Of a stretch of 20,688 nt of DNA, positions 14,200-20,499 are shown one piece after another. Position 1 is the stretch's first letter; the number at the start of each line of letters is the position of its first letter. The notes beneath the pieces were generated by a model that saw only the letters and a program-made list of their open reading frames with translations, was not told the DNA's origin and did no database searches. The position numbers were made by a program, and so were the translations under genes. This DNA is from Candidatus Anderseniibacteriota bacterium (GTDB lineage Bacteria > Patescibacteriota > Andersenbacteria > UBA10190): assembly GCA_003229735.1 (NCBI GenBank), contig QIFI01000009.1:1-20688 (forward strand). Reading direction: 5' to 3'.

Positions 14200-15129
14200 T
14201 TATTTGCTGATTGCTTCAATATTTTTCTTCATCAACTCTTCATAACTTTTAGCCCCCTCACCGCCTCCTACTGGATCCAGAATCCCAATCTCCAAACCAA
14301 ACTCTTCCCGCATAAATCTGGTTGCCGCCGTTGAAGACTTTTGCGGTTCGGTATAAAACTTCTTCACTCCATATTCATCGATCGTCGTTTTAATCCGCCG
14401 CAAATCCTCTACTGTCGGCTGCTTGCCTTCTACCGGCTCATAAGTATCCACCACCCGCAAACCATAAGCCCGCGCGAAATACCCCCACCCGTCATGCAGA
14501 GTCAGGATAGCCGGTTGATCCAGTTTTGTTGCCTGCTGTTGTAATTCGTCTTCCAATTCATCTAACCTCTGTTCATACCTGGCCGCGTTCTCCATATATT
14601 TGTCAGCCTGCCCGGCATCAATCCTGGCCAGCTCCTCGGCTATAACTCTCACCATCACTCGAGCATTTTTTACATCCAGCCAGTAATGCGGGTCTATTTC
14701 TCCAAAACCAGCCTCATCCCCCTCTTCATAATTATCAAAACCATCACCTAACTTCCGTAGCTCAATACCATTATCCAGCGTCACTATTTCGATCCCCGCG
14801 CTGTCACTCACCGGTCTAACCACTCCATCGTCAAATCCTTGCCCGATACTAAAAATAACTGCCGCCGACTGTAATTCAGCCACTTGACTAGGTAATAGGG
14901 AATAGGCATGAGGCGAAAAACCCGGCGGCACCACTAACACTACCTCAATTAAATCTCCGCCCACTTGCTTCACCATGTCTGCCACCGGAAAAACACTGGC
15001 TCCTACCACTAACTTACTCGTAGTCACGCGATCTTCTCCCGCGTCCTTATTAAGCCACACTCCACCCCCCAGTAATACCACTAAAACTGCGGCCACGCTC
15101 CACCAGGCTAACTTATATTTAGGCGCCAT
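14200..15129 (-). CDS. ZnuA/TroA-family metal-binding ABC transporter substrate-binding protein
   Basis: Extracytoplasmic receptor for zinc or manganese (cluster A-I). The 309-aa protein has an N-terminal hydrophobic anchor (about 9-25) without a lipobox cysteine, so it appears tethered by the helix. Metal ligands expected for the family are present: H74 in GFSPHAY, H148 in EIDPHYWLDVKN, H212 in LTLHDGWGYF and D285 in ILDPVG. The long backbone helix (about 170-205) is charged. The loop at 128-147 is acidic (GDGFDNYEEGDEAGFGEI) where zinc proteins often have a histidine-rich loop. No ATPase or permease gene is adjacent, so the rest of the transporter must be elsewhere or the protein has another role. 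The start codon lies inside one arm of the inverted-repeat element at 15126-15336. Confidence 0.9.
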   Translation of the reverse strand: MAPKYKLAWWSVAAVLVVLLGGGVWLNKDAGEDRVTTSKLVVGASVFPVADMVKQVGGDLIEVVLVVPPGFSPHAYSLLPSQVAELQSAAVIFSIGQGFDDGVVRPVSDSAGIEIVTLDNGIELRKLGDGFDNYEEGDEAGFGEIDPHYWLDVKNARVMVRVIAEELARIDAGQADKYMENAARYEQRLDELEDELQQQATKLDQPAILTLHDGWGYFARAYGLRVVDTYEPVEGKQPTVEDLRRIKTTIDEYGVKKFYTEPQKSSTAATRFMREEFGLEIGILDPVGGGEGAKSYEELMKKNIEAISK

Positions 15130-15336
15130 CCCAAAATAACTTATTCATATCTCGTTCAATATGTGCCAAGATACAACTTTTCCGACGCACGGCAGTGCTA
15201 GTGCCGGCGCCCGGCCGACGCACCACAGTGCTAGTGTCGAGCACGACAGATTGAGGAAAAGTTGTAGATTGGTTTATCTTGAGCGAAGTCGAAAGATGCA
15301 TAGTGGGCGAGAGATGATTAAGTTATTTTTGGATGG
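15126..15336. mobile_element. MITE-like element with long imperfect terminal inverted repeats
   Basis: The outer arms are about 29 bases each (15126-15154 and 15308-15336). They read CCATCC(C/A)AAAATAACTTA inward from each end, with only a few differences over the whole arm. A second pair, ACAACTTTTCC (15173-15183) and GGAAAAGTTGT (15255-15265), is perfect. The centre has two direct copies of a 24-base unit (15183-15206 and 15216-15239, 21 of 24 identical, spacing 33) containing CAGTGCTAGTG. The right half includes TTGAGCGAAGTCGAAAGATGC, a type of string often seen in dispersed bacterial repeats. No transposase is encoded, and open frames across it look like by-products of the repeat. Confidence 0.6.
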
Positions 15337-15465
15337 TGACTTAGGCACCATGTCATTACACTATGCCCCATCCTCATTTATTGTAAAATTTGCGTGCCTC
15401 TCAATATGGTATATTAAATACAGCTAATTCTTAATTAGTAAATTATCCCCAAGGAGGTGATTATC
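15337..15465 (+). promoter_or_regulatory. Leader and weak promoter candidates of the acidic small gene
   Basis: Beyond the inverted-repeat element the DNA is AT-rich. A weak promoter candidate is TTGTAA (15381-15386), an 18-base spacer and TATGGT (15405-15410), with TATATT at 15410-15415 as an alternative -10. The ribosome binding site AAGGAGGTGAT (15451-15461) is a full-length complement of the 16S rRNA 3' end, five bases before the ATG, and by far the strongest in the window. Confidence 0.45.
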
Positions 15466-15612
15466 ATGGACGAAGATGTAACCCCTGAAGAGACTACCGA
15501 AGAAACTACCGAGGAAGCTCCCGCTGTAGAGGAAGAGACTACCGAGGAAGCTCCGGCCGAAGATACTCCAGCTGAAGAAGGTGGAGGCGCGGAGGGCGAG
15601 TCAACTTTCTAA
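15466..15612 (+). CDS. Very acidic 48-aa repetitive protein of unknown function
   Basis: I do not recognise a family. The 48-residue product begins MDEDVTPEETTEE and ends GAEGESTF. Twenty residues are Asp or Glu, there are no Lys, Arg, His, Cys, Trp or Tyr, and the rest is mostly Thr, Ala, Pro and Gly. An 11-residue unit (ETTEEAPA plus three) occurs twice at codon-exact spacing (33 bases), so the protein arose by internal duplication and should be disordered. The gene is supported by a perfect Shine-Dalgarno sequence at ideal spacing and by a 12-bp-stem terminator 25 bases after the stop. It therefore looks like an independent, strongly translated monocistronic gene. No signal peptide or membrane segment is present. 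Possible roles such as cation buffering or binding a basic partner are speculation. Confidence 0.75.
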   Translation: MDEDVTPEETTEETTEEAPAVEEETTEEAPAEDTPAEEGGGAEGESTF

Positions 15613-15636
15613 CGCTCGTAAACGCACGTGCGTATC

Positions 15637-15670
15637 GCAAATATCCCCTCCTCGGGGATATTTGCATTTT
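15637..15670 (+). terminator. Strong intrinsic terminator after the acidic small gene
   Basis: GCAAATATCCCC (15637-15648) pairs perfectly with GGGGATATTTGC (15654-15665) around a TCCTC loop, followed by ATTTTG. The stem is nearly symmetrical, but only the plus strand has a gene ending here. A 12-bp palindrome, ACGCACGTGCGT (15622-15633), precedes it. Confidence 0.8.
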
Positions 15671-15698
15671 GTCCGCTTCTTTTCACCAGCCCATTTGC

Positions 15699-15704
15699 TA
15701 CACT
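15699..15704 (+). promoter_or_regulatory. Candidate -10 box of a leaderless HAD gene transcript
   Basis: TACACT ends seven bases before the ATG at 15712. No Shine-Dalgarno sequence or clear -35 box is present. Confidence 0.3.
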
Positions 15705-15711
15705 ACTTTAT

Positions 15712-16347
15712 ATGGAGTCAGAAATAGTCTGCCTGGACTTCGATGGTGTCATCGCCGACACCTTCCGCCTGTCTTACACTATGCATAAAATCCTGGACCC
15801 CTCCCTCACTGAAGAAAATTATCGCCGGGGATTCAATGACAATCAAAACCACATCTCCACCAAACTGGGCCGCGCCCCCGAGCAGGCCGCCAGATTTTGG
15901 AGGACTTACCAACTTAAAGTGGTCGAGCAGCCTGCCGTCCCCGAAATGATCGATATTATCCTTCACCTGTCTGATATCTATACTCTATACATTATTTCTT
16001 CCTCCAATAGTTCATCCATCCGCGCCTTTCTTCGCCATTACCGCGTCGAAGACTGTTTCCATAATATCCTGGGCCAGGATACTCATCCCAGCAAAACCCG
16101 CAAACTGCTCCAGGTCATAGCTCAACACCATGCTGAACCCACCGATCTGGTTATGGTCACCGACACTCTGGGTGATATTAAGCAAGCCCGCGCCGCCGGT
16201 GTATCTTCCATTGCTGTAACCTGGGGATATCACCCCGAATCCATTTTAAAACTCGGCCATCCGGTAAGCCTCCTGGAGAAACCCGATCAACTGCCCAGTG
16301 CCTTGGAGGAATTCTTCGATTTTTCCCGCGAATACGATACCCATTAA
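15712..16347 (+). CDS. HAD-superfamily phosphatase (phosphoglycolate phosphatase-like)
   Basis: Predicted cytoplasmic Mg-dependent phosphohydrolase on small phosphorylated metabolites. From the ATG at 15712 it is 211 aa. HAD motif I is CLDFDGVIADT with nucleophile D9 and acid/base D11. A helical cap follows (about 15-80). Motif II is IISSSNSSSIR, motif III is a lysine in the HPSKTRKLLQ stretch, and motif IV is VMVTDTLGDIKQARAAGV, as in Gph-type subfamily I enzymes. The frame is open to a GTG at 15628, but that lies upstream of and through the terminator, so the later ATG is chosen. The next gene starts nine bases after the stop, suggesting a two-gene unit. The exact substrate is not readable. 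Confidence 0.88.
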   Translation: MESEIVCLDFDGVIADTFRLSYTMHKILDPSLTEENYRRGFNDNQNHISTKLGRAPEQAARFWRTYQLKVVEQPAVPEMIDIILHLSDIYTLYIISSSNSSSIRAFLRHYRVEDCFHNILGQDTHPSKTRKLLQVIAQHHAEPTDLVMVTDTLGDIKQARAAGVSSIAVTWGYHPESILKLGHPVSLLEKPDQLPSALEEFFDFSREYDTH

Positions 16348-16356
16348 CCATCTCTT

Positions 16357-16836
16357 ATGTTTATCCGACTGCTAAAAGTTATTTTCACTCTCTTGGCAAC
16401 TCTCTTGGCCATTGCCCTGGTCGGCCTGGGCGCCGCTTTGGCCATCACCACCATCCGTGCCGAACAGCATATTAATCAATTGCTCTTTGAATCCGGCCGC
16501 GGCGATTTTAGTCTTAGCGGCTCTTATCAAGTTGCGACCAACATCAATATCCCAAACTGGACCGGCAAAACCTTCGCTAATCAGAACTTCAACCTTTTCA
16601 GCAAATCAATAAAAAAATATCCTTTTAGGTTAACCGCTGGCCGGGGATTAAGAGACCCCAACACCGAAGTACTCCGCGCGGATTATAATCTTAAAGGTAA
16701 CCCCTGGGGCTTAAGATTATTTCTGGTGGAAGAAATTGTAACCACTAAAAACAATCAGCTTCTGGGTAAAATGCACCTTCGCGTCATGCCCAATCTGGTA
16801 TTTACGATCGGCTATTTTGAATTAATTCCCAAGTAA
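16357..16836 (+). CDS. Hypothetical membrane-anchored protein, 159 aa
   Basis: I do not recognise a family. One long hydrophobic helix at about 8-32 (FTLLATLLAIALVGLGAALA) should anchor it with the remaining 125 residues outside the cytoplasm. That domain looks beta-rich, with alternating hydrophobic strands (YQVATNINIPNW, LRLFLVEEIVTT, MPNLVFTIGYFEL). It contains no cysteine, so it is not an obvious thiol-redox substrate. It starts nine bases after the HAD phosphatase stop, so the two are probably cotranscribed. There is no visible terminator close behind it. Confidence 0.7.
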   Translation: MFIRLLKVIFTLLATLLAIALVGLGAALAITTIRAEQHINQLLFESGRGDFSLSGSYQVATNINIPNWTGKTFANQNFNLFSKSIKKYPFRLTAGRGLRDPNTEVLRADYNLKGNPWGLRLFLVEEIVTTKNNQLLGKMHLRVMPNLVFTIGYFELIPK

Positions 16837-17240
16837 CAATTAACCTGTTTCGACATTAAGTCGCCATCTAAACATGGAACTTATAATAATCACGCCTTAG
16901 TAAACAAGTCATCAGGAATTGAATAAAACTTAATTCATTACTGATAGGGGATTAAACCACCTCCTGAAAAATAACCTGCTTCACAAAAAAATTTTCCACC
17001 TCCGCCCTTTCTGAAAAATATTCAATCTCTTTGTAATTATGTCGCACAATATTTTCAAACACGAGTTGCCAAACCAATCCAACAACTTCCAGCCAAATCA
17101 ACTAAACTTACTAAATCATTCAATATTCTTCGGCCAGCCAGCAGCTAACCCCGCTCCCCCGGCTCCAGCCAGTCCGCTCCCCCGAACCACTATCCCCCAC
17201 CGTATGCATTCAACATACATGAAACTTCAATAATCTTCAC
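16837..17240. other. AT-rich stretch without a confident gene
   Basis: No gene is supported. On the minus strand two short frames look mildly protein-like: 17116-17220 (34 aa, Gly/Ala-rich, containing WGIVVRGSGLAGAGGAG) and 16952-17101 (49 aa from TTG, containing NYKEIEYFSERAEVENFF). They are in different frames, lack good ribosome binding sites and could be a decayed gene. A plus-strand frame at 17039-17233 is compositionally odd and probably spurious. Confidence 0.35.
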
Positions 17241-17277
17241 TTACCATTTTTGCACCCCCGGAGTGTAAAAATGGTAA
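17241..17277. repeat. 15-bp inverted repeat next to the YvlD-like gene
   Basis: TTACCATTTTTGCAC (17241-17255) and GTGTAAAAATGGTAA (17263-17277) pair over 15 positions with one G-U in RNA, around a CCCCGGA loop. It starts 10 bases beyond the stop of the 123-aa gene and may end its transcripts, though it lacks a following U-tract. Confidence 0.6.
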
Positions 17278-17286
17278 AAAACACCC

Positions 17287-17658
17287 TCACTTCTGAAACC
17301 CCTGTAGAAAACCATTAACCAAAGACAACACCACGCTAAACAACAATGCCCACCAGAAACTGGCCACCATAAACCCCGGCACCAGCCACCCTACCAGCAA
17401 TATCAACCCCGCGTTTATCACCAGCACAAACAACCCCAAAGTAAATATAGTCAGGGGTAAGGTCAATAAAATCACCAACGGCCGAATAAATGTATTCACC
17501 ACTCCAATTATCACCGCCGTTAACAACGCCACCCAAAAAGAATCAACGATCACTCCCGATAAAATGTAAGCCGTGATAAACACCGCCAACCCATTCACCA
17601 ATAAATTCATGGTGTATTGAGCCACCGACCCAAATGTGTTTTCTATTTGTGTATCCAT
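17287..17658 (-). CDS. YvlD/phage-holin-4 superfamily membrane protein
   Basis: Small integral membrane protein of the PF04020-type family (DUF360, YvlD), which is common in bacterial chromosomes. The 123-aa protein has four hydrophobic helices. It has the family core VVNTFIRPLVILLTLPLTIFTLGLF at about 53-77, followed by an Asn-containing helix and a glycine/tryptophan-rich segment. The holin name comes from distant similarity and does not mean a prophage is present, since no other phage gene is in the window. The function is unknown, and some relatives are envelope-stress-linked. The ATG at 17658 is preceded by GAGGT about 12 bases away, and it follows the glycosyltransferase gene by 30 bases. 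Confidence 0.85.
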   Translation of the reverse strand: MDTQIENTFGSVAQYTMNLLVNGLAVFITAYILSGVIVDSFWVALLTAVIIGVVNTFIRPLVILLTLPLTIFTLGLFVLVINAGLILLVGWLVPGFMVASFWWALLFSVVLSLVNGFLQGFQK

Positions 17659-17688
17659 GATGACTTACTTACCTCATAAATAATATAA

Positions 17689-19890
17689 TCATTTATTCAC
17701 CACATACAAGCTGGATTCAATTAACGAATATCTGGTCTCAAAAGTATTTATCAACTCAAACTTATCCGGATAGGCATCCACCACCTCTTGCCAATATGGT
17801 ATAGCCGAAGTCTCCACCACATATTCAGCTTGCTTATTTCTTAACCACTCTATTTTTTCGGTCGCTTTTTTATCCTCCGTATCAGTCACCAATATTCTAT
17901 CCGGCCCTAAATAAACCCGCAACTGCAAATCCTGATCCGCTATCACTGCCACTTTTCCCGTCTCTCTCTTAAGCTGTCTAGCCGCCCCCAGCATTACCGT
18001 CTGGCGGGCCGATTTTTCATTGTAGTCACTCAACCTTCCAGGTAAAGCCTCTCGACTATCTATATATACCAGCATTACCCACATTCCCATCAACCCCAAT
18101 ACTGCGGCTCGGCTAACTCTCGACCTCTTTCCCCTGCTTAACATCCACAGCCCATAAACTATCGCCAGTGTCATTAGCGGAATCAGCCACATATAATATC
18201 TGGTCTTGGGCAATATCATAGTCACCGCCAGCCACAGCCCCAGTGCCATCACCATCACCGGTCCCATTTCTTTCCATTTACGTACCAATAATCCGCTTAT
18301 CCCTATGCCCATCAGCCCCGTCACTGCCAACCCCAATATCTTGTACATTTCCCCTGAACCTCTACCCACTACCCACAACAGCCCCGCCGCCATAACCAAA
18401 AGTATCAACGGCGACGTCCACGCATTCAATCTTCCTTTCCTTGCTTGCCGCCAGCTAATCAACACCCCTAATCCTATTCCCCACCCCAGCCATTGCCATT
18501 GCCGGCCCACTAAAGGCTGCAATAACCACAACCGGCCCATAAACAACTTAAAAGCCATCACATTGTTTTGCCAATCCTCCCCTGAAGTCACCACATAAAG
18601 TCCCGAATCATCCCTGATATCTGCCAGTGTCCGCACCCCCACCTCTCCTGAAAAAGGCCACATTATAAAAGGTATTGCCAATAACAATCCCATCGATAAA
18701 ACCGATCGCGCCATCTCGCCCCACCGCCGCTTATACCACCACATCATCGGCATCAATACTGCCGGCACTACTCCTCCCTCATACCTGGTCAAAAATGCCA
18801 AACTTCCAACTACCCCCAGCTTATAACTGCCTAACCGATCTTTATATCTCACAAAAATATATACCGACATCAATACCAGCATCGCGAACAAAGAATTTGC
18901 CAGACCATGCGCGGATTCCCACCAAAATTCTCGATTTACTGCCAGCAATAGTCCTGCCCCCAAAGCCAGCCCCGTCGGTAATTTTAATCCTCGACTGACC
19001 ATAACTATCAATAGCACCGTCACCGCGGCCGCCGCTCCACTAATCACTCGCCCCCAAATCACCTGATCAAACCCGGGTAAAAATCCCGGTAGCAATAATA
19101 ATGACATCAACGGCGCCTTGCGAAAATCTGCCGCGAACGGATCTCCTCCGGCCAGCCACTCCCGGCTCTTCAATAAATAATTAAATATGTCTCCCCCAAA
19201 AGCGCTCTCAATCTGCCCCATTAAAGGTAGACGGGTCCAAATCACCAGCCCTATTAGTATCCCAATCCCCACCATCCAATTATTAACCCGTCCCCACCGC
19301 CAATCTTTTCCCAGCCAAAATAACCATGCCGCTGCTGCTAACCCCCATCCCAGCGTATTAAAAAACCTCCCCGCAATATTTGGATATACTTCAGTCCAAA
19401 ACCTGACCTGTTTCCACATCGGCACTCTCTCAATCACCGCCACCGCTCCTAAGCCCGTCTTGTCATCATATCGCCAGCCAATCGCCGACCCGCTATCCGC
19501 CGCCGGCGCTGATAGTTTAACCTCAGCCATCTCTCCCTTCTTCAACACCACCCGCCCGAAATCTACCCAGGCAAATTTATCATCTTCCACTTCTCTCCCC
19601 TCAATTATCCCGGACGCGATCACTGCCTCCTTATCCTTAACCACCACCTTAACATCACTCAATTTCTCAACCCGTCGCAAATTCACCACCAACACTCCCA
19701 GCCCCGTAACATTCTCTGCCGCGTTTATTCTCACCGATCTTGATCTATCTTTATATAAAGGATAATGCGTCTCATAAGAATCCGTCCCCACCCGATATAT
19801 TCTTCGATAATCACTCGGCCATAACCCCGCCGCCAATAAAACAACCACCCCTATTAATATCCACCCATATCCTCGCTTCTTTAGCTTCAC
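17689..19890 (-). CDS. GT-C family membrane glycosyltransferase (GT39/PMT-like)
   Basis: Polytopic enzyme expected to transfer a sugar from a lipid-linked donor on the outer face of the membrane, for example in protein or envelope glycosylation. The 733-aa protein has an N-terminal anchor and a beta-rich extracytoplasmic domain (about 30-155), which is unusual before a GT-C core. About ten to twelve membrane helices follow, then a soluble C-terminal domain (about 620-733) with IADQDLQLRVYLGPDRILV. The likely catalytic aspartate is near 235 in the first outer loop (FGGDIFNYLLKSREWLAGGD), followed by FRKAPL. The start is GTG at 19890. TAGTAT lies six bases before it and GAGAGG directly abuts it. 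The donor and acceptor are unknown. Confidence 0.85.
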   Translation of the reverse strand: MKLKKRGYGWILIGVVVLLAAGLWPSDYRRIYRVGTDSYETHYPLYKDRSRSVRINAAENVTGLGVLVVNLRRVEKLSDVKVVVKDKEAVIASGIIEGREVEDDKFAWVDFGRVVLKKGEMAEVKLSAPAADSGSAIGWRYDDKTGLGAVAVIERVPMWKQVRFWTEVYPNIAGRFFNTLGWGLAAAAWLFWLGKDWRWGRVNNWMVGIGILIGLVIWTRLPLMGQIESAFGGDIFNYLLKSREWLAGGDPFAADFRKAPLMSLLLLPGFLPGFDQVIWGRVISGAAAAVTVLLIVMVSRGLKLPTGLALGAGLLLAVNREFWWESAHGLANSLFAMLVLMSVYIFVRYKDRLGSYKLGVVGSLAFLTRYEGGVVPAVLMPMMWWYKRRWGEMARSVLSMGLLLAIPFIMWPFSGEVGVRTLADIRDDSGLYVVTSGEDWQNNVMAFKLFMGRLWLLQPLVGRQWQWLGWGIGLGVLISWRQARKGRLNAWTSPLILLVMAAGLLWVVGRGSGEMYKILGLAVTGLMGIGISGLLVRKWKEMGPVMVMALGLWLAVTMILPKTRYYMWLIPLMTLAIVYGLWMLSRGKRSRVSRAAVLGLMGMWVMLVYIDSREALPGRLSDYNEKSARQTVMLGAARQLKRETGKVAVIADQDLQLRVYLGPDRILVTDTEDKKATEKIEWLRNKQAEYVVETSAIPYWQEVVDAYPDKFELINTFETRYSLIESSLYVVNK

Positions 19891-19896
19891 CTCTCA

Positions 19897-19902
19897 ATAC
19901 TA
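19897..19902 (-). promoter_or_regulatory. Candidate -10 box of a leaderless glycosyltransferase transcript
   Basis: TAGTAT on the minus strand, six bases before the GTG start. It sits between the doxX terminator and the gene, where only about 36 bases are available for a promoter. Confidence 0.35.
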
Positions 19903-19925
19903 ACAGTTTTTTCTACCGCGCCCCA

Positions 19926-19950
19926 CTAAAAAAATGCCTCTCTTGGCATT
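19926..19950 (-). terminator. Intrinsic terminator of the doxX gene
   Basis: On the minus strand AATGCC-AAGAGA-GGCATT is a perfect 6-bp stem followed by a run of T. It lies about 35 bases after the doxX stop. Confidence 0.75.
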
Positions 19951-19982
19951 CTTCTTCCCATCTCTCCACCAGCTTATATTGT

Positions 19983-20459
19983 TCAATTAAGCCACTTCCT
20001 GCCTTTTGTGTAAACTGCCCATTTATTCCCAAACCCTAATATTCTACTCGCCTGCATGCCATTCAACAATATCAACACTGATAAATAAACAATATGGTCA
20101 TCTATAATTGGGTTATGCTCTGCGGGCAAAACCGCCAGATACATCAGCACTAATAAAGCCACTCCCGACCAGGTTGCTAATCGATTCAGAATTCCCAGTG
20201 TCAACGACAACCCCACTCCCAATAAACCTAACATAAACAACCAGTCCACCAGCGGGTTACCCGCCATACTTTGAAATATCCCTACCAATGGCCCTTGCGT
20301 GCCAAATTTAAGAAAACCGAAAGTTGGAGACCCCCCCGCCAACCATGCTTTCTCCGCTTCCGTGGCAAACCCTAATCCAAAAACCTTATCCACAAACGCC
20401 CATAAGAATATCCATCCCAACATTATTCTGATTATCCCCAGCCATATATTTCCTCTCAT
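19983..20459 (-). CDS. DoxX/DoxD-family integral membrane protein
   Basis: Matches the DoxX-like family of four-helix membrane proteins, some of which are subunits of thiosulfate:quinone oxidoreductase or partners of oxidative-stress systems. The 158-aa protein has the pattern RIMLGWIFLWAFVDKVFGLGF near the N-terminus. Glycine-rich helices follow (LFMLGLLGVGLSLTLGI), then VLPAEHNPIIDDHIVYLSVL, typical of the DoxD-type clade. No DoxA partner or sulfur-oxidation genes are adjacent, so no specific reaction can be assigned. The ATG at 20459 has TATGAT six bases upstream and no Shine-Dalgarno sequence. A terminator follows, so it is likely monocistronic. Confidence 0.85.
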   Translation of the reverse strand: MRGNIWLGIIRIMLGWIFLWAFVDKVFGLGFATEAEKAWLAGGSPTFGFLKFGTQGPLVGIFQSMAGNPLVDWLFMLGLLGVGLSLTLGILNRLATWSGVALLVLMYLAVLPAEHNPIIDDHIVYLSVLILLNGMQASRILGFGNKWAVYTKGRKWLN

Positions 20460-20465
20460 AAACTC

Positions 20466-20471
20466 ATCATA
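20466..20471 (-). promoter_or_regulatory. Candidate -10 box of a leaderless doxX transcript
   Basis: TATGAT on the minus strand, five of six consensus bases, six bases before the ATG at 20459. Confidence 0.45.
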
Positions 20472-20499
20472 GCACTTTTCCCCTGCCTTGACTTATAAC

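Noticed and set aside
15183..15239. Two 24-base direct repeats spaced like a CRISPR array
   Set aside because: There are only two imperfect copies with a 9-base gap, nested inside a larger inverted repeat, and no cas genes.
15119..15427. Open frames of 60 and 88 codons on opposite strands
   Set aside because: They run through the inverted-repeat element and its flank, have no ribosome binding site, and their translations follow the repeat sequence.
15628..15711. N-terminal extension of the HAD phosphatase from a GTG
   Set aside because: The extension would be translated through the terminator hairpin of the preceding gene and does not resemble HAD sequences, whereas the ATG at 15712 precedes motif I at normal distance.
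17039..17233. 64-codon plus-strand frame
   Set aside because: Asn/Pro-rich composition, no Shine-Dalgarno sequence and no -10 box near the start; probably a shadow of AT/C-rich intergenic DNA.
17287..17658. Holin annotation as evidence of a prophage
   Set aside because: The YvlD/holin-4 family is common in chromosomes, and no lysin, capsid, integrase or other phage gene is in the window.
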